Source: Acidobacteriota bacterium (GTDB lineage: Bacteria; Acidobacteriota; Blastocatellia; Pyrinomonadales; Pyrinomonadaceae). From it: a stretch of DNA of 49,470 nucleotides. Of this stretch, positions 8,323 to 15,226 are shown one piece after another. The stretch covers positions 10,650 to 60,119 of the forward strand of contig QHXR01000016.1 of assembly GCA_003223025.1 (NCBI GenBank). The letters run 5' to 3'. The stretch's first letter is position 1. Each line of letters begins with the position of its first letter. The translations under genes and the position numbers were made by a program. The notes beneath the pieces were generated by a model, which ran no database searches, was not told the DNA's origin, and saw only the letters and a program-made list of their open reading frames with translations.

Positions 8323-9621
8323 TTATCCTGCAACTGAGTTTGCTCGGTCACTGAAAACGTCCGCTACGATCGCTCCTACAATGTCATTGTGGGCCGGCGA
8401 AAACCGGAAGCCTACATCATTGTCGGCAGGGACGGTGTGAGAACCTAAACCTTCGACTGATTTCACCCAACTCTCGTCGAACACGGACTCGCGAGTGTAT
8501 TTGCGAACTCGAACGGCTTTTTCGAGTCGGTTGTTACGTTTCGCCAGGAAAACATAAAACCAGGCCTTTGCAAGCCCCTTCAAAACAGGCACTTCTCGAA
8601 TTAGAGATCCCGGTCGATTCCACTCTTTCGAACCCAAAATCGTAGTCCAAAATTCTTGAGCAACCGGCTCCATCTCGGTCGCGTTATAGGGCGCGCTTTT
8701 TATGGTCGTTTTACCTAGAAACAAAAACCCGTGTATTGTTGCCAATTGTCTAAGGTCGAAGATCGAATTTCCCTCGGAGTGCTCCCGGACTTGCGGAATC
8801 ACCCACTTCTTTGCGAACTGGTTTATGGGATTAGTCTGGTCGAACTCGAGGTTTAGATCAGCCTTTACTGGCTTAACATTGCAATTGTAATTTGTGAACA
8901 TTTGGCGCGCTTGTTCGACATTCAAACCTAAGTGCGCTTCGAAAGAAATGACTGTCCACGAGCGAAAAGTTTCTTGTACAGCTGTCCAGCCTTCGAGTTC
9001 GGCATAGCTAATAGGATCCGTCTGCGTTGGATAAAACTTCGCGCTTTTCGGGATACGCCGATCTAGAATAATTTGCGTGAGGAATTCTCGCACCCGTCGA
9101 GCGGCTTCCCGTCGGTGCTGACCATCCGCGACGACAAAGAGCCTTCCTGCGGGAAGAACTAGGCGTACGAATGTGTCACTAATAGGTTCGAAATCCGGTT
9201 CCTTTGCCAAAACGAGGGTTATCTGGGGAAGCCCGTAATGCGAACTTCGACCGACTTTGTTTTGAAGCTGCTCTAATTGTTCGAACAAAGAATCCGTTCC
9301 GGCCGGTTCACCCTTCAGCCTAGAAATCGTCGCTTCGACTAGTCCCTGGAGCATGAATGTCGCAAGTCCATTTGCGTGCCCATCGATTATTTCCCGCTGG
9401 GTTACTGAATCAACGGATTCTCCAGCCTCCTCAGCCCATTTTCGATTGTGAACAACCGTTAATTCGGTAAATTGTTCAAGTGTAATTCGACCCGTGAAAG
9501 TTGGACGACCTTGATTAAGCTCGAGCTGACCCGGCAGCACAATACGTCGCTGTCGAGCAGTTTGTAGGGCGGCTTCAGTAGTTAAAAGGTTTCTTGGATC
9601 CGACATGTCATTATCGCTCAT
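8323..9621 (-). CDS. DGQHR-domain protein, DndB-like
   Basis: The 432-residue protein carries the diagnostic DGQHR motif at residues 166-170 (VVADGQHRREAARR). Around it are features of the DndB/ParB-like group: FTGRITLEQFTELT near 42-55, an early helical region, LGLNVEQARQMFTNYN and KPVKADLNLEFD in the second half. DndB is the regulator of phosphorothioate DNA modification, and DGQHR proteins also occur in other DNA-modification and defence loci (family knowledge). No dndACDE, dpd or restriction genes are present in the window, so this is an orphan DGQHR protein. The ATG has a good AGGAGA site 9 bp upstream. It is first in the minus-strand island, followed after 162 bp by the SIR2-like gene. 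Confidence 0.8.
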   Translation of the reverse strand: MSDNDMSDPRNLLTTEAALQTARQRRIVLPGQLELNQGRPTFTGRITLEQFTELTVVHNRKWAEEAGESVDSVTQREIIDGHANGLATFMLQGLVEATISRLKGEPAGTDSLFEQLEQLQNKVGRSSHYGLPQITLVLAKEPDFEPISDTFVRLVLPAGRLFVVADGQHRREAARRVREFLTQIILDRRIPKSAKFYPTQTDPISYAELEGWTAVQETFRSWTVISFEAHLGLNVEQARQMFTNYNCNVKPVKADLNLEFDQTNPINQFAKKWVIPQVREHSEGNSIFDLRQLATIHGFLFLGKTTIKSAPYNATEMEPVAQEFWTTILGSKEWNRPGSLIREVPVLKGLAKAWFYVFLAKRNNRLEKAVRVRKYTRESVFDESWVKSVEGLGSHTVPADNDVGFRFSPAHNDIVGAIVADVFSDRANSVAG

Positions 9622-10026
9622 AAACTAGTTTCTCCTGACTATTGAAATATCTCAATCTACGTTCCAGGAGAGAGACTAATGAAGCCAGGAGGGAAAGTCA
9701 AGCGTCCAGGAAGAATTAGTGGATGTTATTCACCTGATTGTTTTTTATTTCCCGGCCGTTATGCGGACCGGATGCCGCGACGCGACAGGATGGCAAAGCT
9801 CCTCCGCCTTCGGTCGCCAATTTCAAAATGCCTGACATCTACGATCAATGTTCGGAGACTAAGTCAGGATAAGGGAGGTCGGTGAGGGCTGAGGGTATCT
9901 TGTTTGAGGAGCTCGATCGCCGCCGGCGCCGGCGTCCATCTTTATTTTGGCTCTTAGATTTTCGATTCCAGGGAGATCCAGTCTCAACCGCTCCCAGTTC
10001 TTCCTTCTAGATCGGTTCTCCCATCC
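9622..10026. other. Gene-free stretch upstream of the accessory island
   Basis: About 400 bp hold no convincing gene. A 67-codon frame on the + strand (9679-9885) has an AGGAG-like site, but its product is Arg/Pro/Cys-rich and reads like non-coding sequence. Promoter elements for the DGQHR gene should lie at 9622-9680. A GC palindrome (CGCCGGCGCCGGCG) lies near 9923. No integrase, tRNA or direct-repeat attachment site was found. Confidence 0.5.
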
Positions 10027-10410
10027 TTACCGCAACGCCGACGGTCTACTCTGCCCGTACTCATCTCCAAACTCTTCAGCGTATTTCTCGTAACGCTTGA
10101 TCAACACGATGTTCTTTTTTTCGATGTCGGTTAGGAAGCCTTTTATGTCAGTGGTGTTTGGAACGTACAGGATTCGTTTTCGAATTGTTGGCGGAGATTC
10201 TTTCGCGAAGCCGTAGCCGTGGCGGGCGAAGATCTCGTTGTGCATGAGGGCGAGCTCATCCGGAGCGAGGTTCTCGACGTCGTCGGTTTAAGAGACGCTT
10301 TGATGGTGGGGGCCAAGTGTCTACGTCGGTACAGTATTCGAATTTCTTTCGCGCGACTGTGTACGATTTTTCCGGACGCTTTGGGTCGTTGGCTGTCCAG
10401 GTTCGCCTAA
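10027..10410 (-). pseudogene. Frameshifted YARHG-domain gene relic
   Basis: The intact C-terminal frame (stop at 10027) reads LAPDELALMHNEIFARHGYG followed by FLTDIEKKNIVLIKRYEKYA, which is the YARHG motif plus its usual tail. Going upstream, that frame closes at a TAA near 10288. The adjacent frame continues with protein-like sequence (KSYTVARKKFEYCTDVDTWP) up to about 10410, where a palindromic repeat begins. The simplest reading is a secreted YARHG protein with one frameshift near 10275-10290 and its 5' end lost next to the repeat. A 72-residue product from the internal ATG at 10245 is unlikely to fold. Confidence 0.6.
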
Positions 10411-10415
10411 AATAG

Positions 10416-10447
10416 CGCGGATAAGAAATATGGTTTTCTTATCCGCG
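10416..10447. repeat. CGCGGATAAGAAA inverted repeat
   Basis: Arms 10416-10428 and 10435-10447 are a perfect 13-bp inverted repeat with a 6-base loop. The same word, CGCGGATAAGAAA, recurs in the larger palindrome at 11965-12024, so the two are members of one dispersed family. This copy abuts the truncated 5' edge of the YARHG relic. Confidence 0.85.
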
Positions 10448-10478
10448 TCATCCGAGCCGCCCTTCGGTGTGATCTGTT

Positions 10479-11180
10479 TCAATTACTTGTACCCTCGACT
10501 GCGCGGAATTTTTCTTCGTCTACTCCGAATACGATCAGCCAAAAGATCTTCGCGACTGAGGCGGCGGGGGCGAAGAGGGCGATGTATATGAAGAGCGGGC
10601 GGCCGAATGATGGGTAGATGAAGGTTAGCCATCCGAGACCGGCGAGCATGCCGATCACTCCGAGCCAGCGCGGGAAGTAGCCGGAGCGATAGGTGAGATA
10701 GCCCATCGGGAGACCTGAAAATCCGAAGAAGGCGATCGCGGTCGCGGCTCCGATGTCGTTGATCCTGAGAAGTACGAGCGCGAGCGATTGAAGTTGGTCC
10801 GGGCCGAATCCCGCTAGAGCATTGCCGTGCTCGAGCAGCCACAACGGACCGATAAAGAAGACGCGAGCGAACGTCTTGATGGTGATCGCCATTAACTCGA
10901 ACGACAGCATCAGCAAAGCAAGTGTGCGGTTGACCGGCCTGAGCAGACGATACATGAGCACTGTCGTAATTAGCTGGCACGCCATCTCGATCAGGAAGAT
11001 CGTGAATCCCGCTTGAAACAGACCTCGGTTCGCGAGGATGTTGTTCGCGGTCGCAGCGGCGTCGCTGTAGTTGATAAGACTGTCGCTGATAAAACCCTGT
11101 GCGATCACGCCGCCTAAGATGGTGAGAAGGAAAAAGACACCGGCGAGTCGGGCGAGGAGCTTGGGGGATTCGGTTTTCAT
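10479..11180 (-). CDS. DUF4386 family membrane protein
   Basis: From the ATG at 11180 this is a 233-residue polytopic inner-membrane protein with about six hydrophobic segments. It carries the family's opening LLARLAGVFFLLTILGG and late motifs such as GYFPRWLGVIGMLAGLGWL, which fit DUF4386. The function of the family is unknown. The frame stays open upstream to 11513, but that stretch consists of repeat elements, so the longer start is rejected. No good ribosome site is seen. It is divergent from the VOC gene across a repeat-filled gap. Confidence 0.8.
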   Translation of the reverse strand: MKTESPKLLARLAGVFFLLTILGGVIAQGFISDSLINYSDAAATANNILANRGLFQAGFTIFLIEMACQLITTVLMYRLLRPVNRTLALLMLSFELMAITIKTFARVFFIGPLWLLEHGNALAGFGPDQLQSLALVLLRINDIGAATAIAFFGFSGLPMGYLTYRSGYFPRWLGVIGMLAGLGWLTFIYPSFGRPLFIYIALFAPAASVAKIFWLIVFGVDEEKFRAVEGTSN

Positions 11181-11220
11181 GAGGAGGACTACGCCTATCG
11201 CACGCGGATGGTTCCGCTCA

Positions 11221-11420
11221 GGTGGTAAATCAGTCGATAGGCTGGAAAGTAATTCCGACCTATCGGTCGATTTACCACCCCGGCCTCGAAGACTCGGCCA
11301 CCCCTCCTTCAGAAGGAGGGGAGCTTTTTTGTCGCGGCTCAAGAAGAATAATTTTACAGGGATGAAGGGGATGAAAGGGATTTGGAAATCGATGTTCCCT
11401 TGTATGCCTTTCATTCCTGT
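11221..11420. repeat. Three stacked palindromic repeats in a divergent gap
   Basis: Three unrelated inverted repeats sit side by side. The first has arms 11221-11241 and 11259-11279 (18 of 21 pair; GGTGGTAAATC arms). The second is the near-perfect 21-base palindrome 11301-11321 (CCCCTCCTTC-A-GAAGGAGGGG), also present at 12328-12348. The third has arms 11356-11380 and 11395-11420, with GGGATGAAGGGGATGAAAGG words. Together they fill the space between the DUF4386 and VOC genes, where promoters would be expected, and they happen to be open on the minus strand. Confidence 0.8.
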
Positions 11421-11489
11421 AGAAAGCTTCTTTTCTGATCGCCGAAGCGTCTCTCGACCGGAGCGAGCGGGCTTTAATATACTGGCAGC

Positions 11490-11930
11490 ATGAGTATCAA
11501 GAAATTGGATCATGTCAGCGTTGTCGTTGAAGAGCTTGAATCTGCGATCGCTTTTTTTACCGAGCTTGGGATGACGATCGAAGGCAAGGCGCCGATTGAA
11601 GGGGCTTGGGTGGATCGCGTAAACGGTATTGAAAATATTCAGGTCGATATCGTCATGATGCGGACGCCGGATGGGAACGGGCGGCTTGAGCTGACGAAGT
11701 TTCGTAATCCGAAACTGGTCGCGATCGAACCGGCGGTCGCACCGCCGAACGCGCTCGGTTTGCGGAGCATTATGTTTTCGGTTGATAGCGTCGACGACAC
11801 CGTTGCACGATTGCAGTCGAAAGGCGGCGAACTGATCGGTGAGGTCGTCCGGTACGGAGAGAAGTACAAACTCTGCTACATGCGCGGCCCGGCGAACATC
11901 ATCGTTGCATTGGCTGAGGAACTTTCCTGA
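11490..11930 (+). CDS. VOC-family (glyoxalase/bleomycin-resistance fold) protein
   Basis: The 146-residue cytosolic protein is a complete vicinal-oxygen-chelate unit of two beta-alpha-beta-beta-beta modules. Likely metal ligands are His8 (LDHVSVVV), a Glu in GRLELTKF and a C-terminal Glu in IIVALAEEL. The module boundary lies near residue 80 (LGLRSIMFSVDSVDDTV). Members are glyoxalases, dioxygenases, isomerases or drug-binding proteins; the substrate cannot be read from sequence. The start has no strong ribosome site, but the sequence begins with the family's usual opening strand. It faces the ABC-F gene convergently. Confidence 0.85.
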   Translation: MSIKKLDHVSVVVEELESAIAFFTELGMTIEGKAPIEGAWVDRVNGIENIQVDIVMMRTPDGNGRLELTKFRNPKLVAIEPAVAPPNALGLRSIMFSVDSVDDTVARLQSKGGELIGEVVRYGEKYKLCYMRGPANIIVALAEELS

Positions 11931-11964
11931 AAGTGGTGAGAGCGACTCCGATAGAAGTTCTTGT

Positions 11965-12024
11965 CGCGGATTAACGCGGATAAGAAATAACTTTTCTGAT
12001 TCGCGTCATCCGCGTTAATCCGCG
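11965..12024. repeat. CGCGGATTAACGCGGAT inverted repeat
   Basis: Arms 11965-11981 and 12008-12024 are a perfect 17-bp inverted repeat. The inner segment contains the CGGATAAGAAA word shared with 10416-10447. It lies between two convergent gene ends (VOC and ABC-F), so the transcript hairpin may also stop or stabilise mRNA on both strands. Confidence 0.85.
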
Positions 12025-12040
12025 GCTAAAAATGCTTGAA

Positions 12041-14179
12041 TCAAGCTTCGACGCGCTCGGCGAGTTCGGTCCAGCGCGTGAGATCGATTTCTAGTTCGGT
12101 ACTGAGCTTTTGTTGTTCGAGGAATAATTCGTGGACTCGTCCGGCATCGCTGGCGGCGGTCGTTAGTTCCCTTTCGATCTCGGGAAGACGCTTTCCGGTT
12201 TCGGCGATGCGCGATTCTAGGGATTCGAATTCGCGCTTTTCTTTGAATGTGAGTTTTTTGGGTTTGACCGTGGCTGACCCCGCTTGCGTGCCTGAGAGAA
12301 CCACCCCGTCAGCCGAAGCGGCTGCCACCCCTCCTTCGGAAGGAGGGGAGCCAATCCGATTTTGGATTTTGGATTTTGGATTGTGGATTGAAGAAGCTGC
12401 CTCAGTTCGGCCGTCGCTACTTTTGGCGCCAAGGGAAACCCGGTCGCTACCGCTCGCGGTTCTGACAAGGCCCCGGTCGCTACCGTTCGCGGTTGTGACA
12501 AGACCCCGGTCGCTGCCGCTCGCGGTTCTGCCTTCGGTCTCGAGACTCTTGTCTCCTGTCTGTTGTCTCCCGTCTTCTTCCTCGCGCTCGTGTGCTTCGA
12601 GGTATGCAGAATAATCTCCCGCGTATTCGCGAACGTGGCCGCCGTCGGTGAATCGGAATACGTTGTCGATCGTGCGATCTAAGAAATAGCGGTCGTGGCT
12701 GACGACGATCAGAGCACCGGCGAAATCGTCGAGATATTCTTCGAGTGCGATGAGCGTTGGGATGTCGAGATCGTTCGTTGGTTCGTCGAGAAGCAGGACG
12801 TTCGGACTGCCCATCAAAATTCTTAACAGATAAAGTCGGCGGCGTTCTCCGCCGGAGAGATTTCCGATCACGGCGTATTGTTGCGCCGGCGAGAACAGAA
12901 ATCGTTCGAGCATCTTTCCCGCGGTGATCTGAACGCCTTCGTTTGTCGTGACGTATTCGGCGACGTTGCGGATGTAGTCGATGACACGTTGCTCGTCGTT
13001 TAGAGCACGGCTCTCTTGATCGTAGTAGCCGATGTGGACTGTCTGACCGATCTCGATGTCGCCGCTGTCCGGTGCGACTCGGCCGGTGATCATGTCGAGC
13101 AGCGTCGTCTTGCCGCTGCCGTTCGCACCGATGATGCCGATACGGTCGTCGCGTTTTAGGAGATACGAGAAATCGTTGATGAGCGTATTCTCGCCGTAGG
13201 ATTTCGACACGCCGTTGATCTCGATGACCTTCGACCCGAGACGCTTCGAACCGATGGCGATATCGACCTCGCCCTTCGCTGCTTCTTTCGGAGTCGCCAT
13301 CAACGCATGCGCGGCTTCGATCCGATGTTTTGATTTTCGCGTCCGAGCTTTTGCACCCCGACGCAGCCAGGCGAGCTCCTTTTTTATAAGCTGATCGCGT
13401 TTGTGACCTTCGACTTCGCGAAGCGTCTCCTGCTCGGCTTTCTTCTCGAGATAGTACGCGTAGTTCCCGCTGAAATTCTGAATCGCTCCGCGATCGATCT
13501 CGAAGATGCGGTCGGTTACACGATCGAGAAAATATCGATCGTGAGTAACGAGAAGGAGCACGCCGGTGTATCGGGCGAGATATGATTCGAGCCACTCGAT
13601 CGTGTCGGCGTCGAGATGGTTGGTCGGCTCGTCGAGGATCAGGATGTCGGGTTTGAAGATGAGCTCGTGTGCGAGCGCGACGCGTTTTCGCTGTCCGCCG
13701 GAGAGCGTGCCCATCTTTGCAGACGTATCGGGAATCTCGAGCTTCGTCAGAACTGAACGTGCATTCGTCTCGATCTCCCATCCACCGCTCATCTCGAGAT
13801 CGTGCTGGAGATCCGACATGCGTTGGAGCGTGGCGTCGTCGTGAGCTCCGGCGGCGACCTCGTGACAGATATCCTCGTAATCGCGGATCGTCTGCATGAT
13901 GCCGCTGCTGGACGCGAAGATCGTTTCGAGAACGGTGAGGTTATCGTCGAACGGCGGATTCTGTGAGAGGTATGCGAGCGACTTCCCTTTTGCACGCGTG
14001 ACGCGGCCGGAGTCCGGCTCTTCGAGTCCCGCGATGAGTTTTAGAAGAGTCGTCTTGCCCGAGCCGTTGGCACCGATAATTCCGATCTTGTCGCGGTCTT
14101 CGAGACCGAGCGTTACATTTTCAAACAGCGGCTTAAAGCCGTAGTTCTTTGAGACATTTTCGAGCGAAAGAATATTCAT
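12041..14179 (-). CDS. uup: ABC-F ATPase, Uup-like, with repeat-derived linker
   Basis: The 712-residue protein has two ABC ATPase domains and no membrane segments, as in translation-factor ABC-F proteins that act at the ribosomal E site. Each domain has a Walker A (GANGSGKTTLL, both), a signature (LSGGQRKR and LSGGERRR) and a Walker B with LDEPTNHLD or LDEPTNDLD. The inter-domain linker has the ABC-F charged helix (KKAEQETLREVEGHKRDQLI). A C-terminal coiled coil (LTFKEKREFESLESRIAETG) fits the Uup type. Between the second ATPase and the coiled coil lies a roughly 110-residue Ser/Gly/Thr-rich linker encoded by repeat DNA, including an 11-residue unit GSDRGLVTTAN repeated three times. That linker is not a family feature. 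Confidence 0.9.
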   Translation of the reverse strand: MNILSLENVSKNYGFKPLFENVTLGLEDRDKIGIIGANGSGKTTLLKLIAGLEEPDSGRVTRAKGKSLAYLSQNPPFDDNLTVLETIFASSSGIMQTIRDYEDICHEVAAGAHDDATLQRMSDLQHDLEMSGGWEIETNARSVLTKLEIPDTSAKMGTLSGGQRKRVALAHELIFKPDILILDEPTNHLDADTIEWLESYLARYTGVLLLVTHDRYFLDRVTDRIFEIDRGAIQNFSGNYAYYLEKKAEQETLREVEGHKRDQLIKKELAWLRRGAKARTRKSKHRIEAAHALMATPKEAAKGEVDIAIGSKRLGSKVIEINGVSKSYGENTLINDFSYLLKRDDRIGIIGANGSGKTTLLDMITGRVAPDSGDIEIGQTVHIGYYDQESRALNDEQRVIDYIRNVAEYVTTNEGVQITAGKMLERFLFSPAQQYAVIGNLSGGERRRLYLLRILMGSPNVLLLDEPTNDLDIPTLIALEEYLDDFAGALIVVSHDRYFLDRTIDNVFRFTDGGHVREYAGDYSAYLEAHEREEEDGRQQTGDKSLETEGRTASGSDRGLVTTANGSDRGLVRTASGSDRVSLGAKSSDGRTEAASSIHNPKSKIQNRIGSPPSEGGVAAASADGVVLSGTQAGSATVKPKKLTFKEKREFESLESRIAETGKRLPEIERELTTAASDAGRVHELFLEQQKLSTELEIDLTRWTELAERVEA
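12328..12530. repeat. Repeat cluster inside the ABC-F gene
   Basis: Three repeat families lie in frame inside the linker: the palindrome 12328-12348 (CCCCTCCTTC-G-GAAGGAGGGG, sister of 11301-11321); a GGATTTT tandem at 12353-12389, the same word as at 5413-5438; and a 33-bp tandem with starts at 12439, 12472 and 12505 (core CCCGGTCGCTACCGCTCGCG). The 33-bp period equals 11 codons, which keeps the frame. Confidence 0.85.
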
Positions 14180-14250
14180 GAAGCTGATTCAACGGTACCA
14201 GAATGAAGTGAGCGCGGCTATTGCCAGCTCTCTCGGCTAGGGCTCAAAGG

Positions 14251-14401
14251 TTTTAGCATAGCCACGCCGTCTAGGGCTTGGTGAGTTCGAAACGAAAATC
14301 GAGGGCGTTTTACGTCCTTCCGATCGGAAGCCCGTTCGAAACGGGCTCAGGATTCCACCGCTCGCGGGTACCACGCCCTGAACGGCGTGGCTACGCTAAA
14401 A
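14251..14401. mobile_element. MITE-like element with 20-bp terminal inverted repeats
   Basis: This 151-bp element in a 341-bp gene-free gap has terminal arms 14251-14270 (TTTTAGCATAGCCACGCCGT) and 14382-14401 that pair at 19 of 20 positions. Inside are a small palindrome (CCCGTTCGAAACGGG) and no open frame. The size, terminal inverted repeats and lack of coding capacity fit a miniature inverted-repeat element or a composite REP-like element. No clear target-site duplication was found, and no transposase is nearby. Confidence 0.55.
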
Positions 14402-14520
14402 CAAGTGTGCCGTGCGGCGTTCGACATTTGGCCCAATCCGCAACCTTTGTCGATTGGAACGCGTATCTTCATTTGTGGTAAGTTTGGCTCAGGCAATAAT
14501 CACTCAATATCGATCAGTCC

Positions 14521-15216
14521 ATGCAGTTCATTCTAATTAGTATCCGGCGTATGCTTCGCAATGTCTCTGGCCCGCGGCGCGCATTTCTTGCGGCGTGTGG
14601 TCTCGTTTTGTTTTCGGCGGTAGCCGCGTCTGCGCAGGTCATCGTGCAACCCGGAGCACCCGGACAGCCGAGCAAGGTGCTGCCCGCGTCGACGCGTGCG
14701 CAATTGACTCCGCGTTCGACGAAGGACATCGAGTTCATGCAGGGCATGATCATGCACCATGCACAGGCGGTCGAGATGGTCGCTCTCATGCCGGGCCGCG
14801 TTGAGAAAGAAGATCTGAGACTGCTCGGAGCCCGGATCAGTCAGTCGCAAGCCGATGAAATGAATTTCATGAAGCGTTGGCTCATGGCTCGCGGCGAACC
14901 GACCGAGATGAAGATGGAGCACATGTCGCACGATGACATGGATGATATGGACATGTCTCAGCACATGCTCATGCCCGGGATGCTTTCGGCAAAGCAGATG
15001 GAAGCGCTAAAGAAATCTAAAGGCGCCGAGTTCGACAGATTATTTTTGGCTGGGATGATCCAGCACCACGGCGGAGCTTTGACGATGGTGAAAGATCTTT
15101 TCGACACGGCCGGTGCGGGTCAAGACGCACAGTTGTTTAATTTCGCGACCGATGTCGACAGCGGCCAGCGGGCCGAGATCAAGATCATGCAAAAGATGTT
15201 AGGTGAAAAACCGTAG
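14521..15216 (+). CDS. Secreted DUF305 protein, Met/His-rich
   Basis: The 231-residue precursor has an N-terminal signal sequence (AFLAACGLVLFSAVAASAQ, cleavage near 39) and a DUF305 domain. Two HH motifs are visible: FMQGMIMHHAQAVEM (His79-His80) and GMIQHHGGALTM (His182-His183). Between them is a Met/His/Asp-rich stretch (KMEHMSHDDMDDMDMSQHML, about 131-150). DUF305 proteins have a ferritin-like helical fold and are often linked to copper or other metals (family knowledge); metal binding here is inferred. A start at the internal ATG 14551 is possible. It is directly upstream of, and slightly overlaps in frame space with, the LVIVD gene, so the two are probably co-transcribed. Confidence 0.85.
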   Translation: MQFILISIRRMLRNVSGPRRAFLAACGLVLFSAVAASAQVIVQPGAPGQPSKVLPASTRAQLTPRSTKDIEFMQGMIMHHAQAVEMVALMPGRVEKEDLRLLGARISQSQADEMNFMKRWLMARGEPTEMKMEHMSHDDMDDMDMSQHMLMPGMLSAKQMEALKKSKGAEFDRLFLAGMIQHHGGALTMVKDLFDTAGAGQDAQLFNFATDVDSGQRAEIKIMQKMLGEKP

Positions 15217-15226
15217 AGGAGAAACG

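Noticed and set aside
5540-9700. Island borders marked by attachment-site direct repeats
   Set aside because: No integrase, tRNA gene or matching direct repeats were found at either edge.
9679-9885. 67-codon + strand gene with an AGGAG-like site
   Set aside because: The composition is not protein-like, no family is suggested, and the stretch looks like intergenic DNA.
11181-11513. N-terminal extension of the DUF4386 protein
   Set aside because: The extra 111 codons are made of repeat elements and precede the family's normal opening; the ATG at 11180 is preferred.
12480-13781. 433-codon minus-strand frame overlapping the ABC-F gene
   Set aside because: It lies wholly inside the ABC-F coding region in another frame, and its product is extremely Arg-rich, a codon-shadow pattern.
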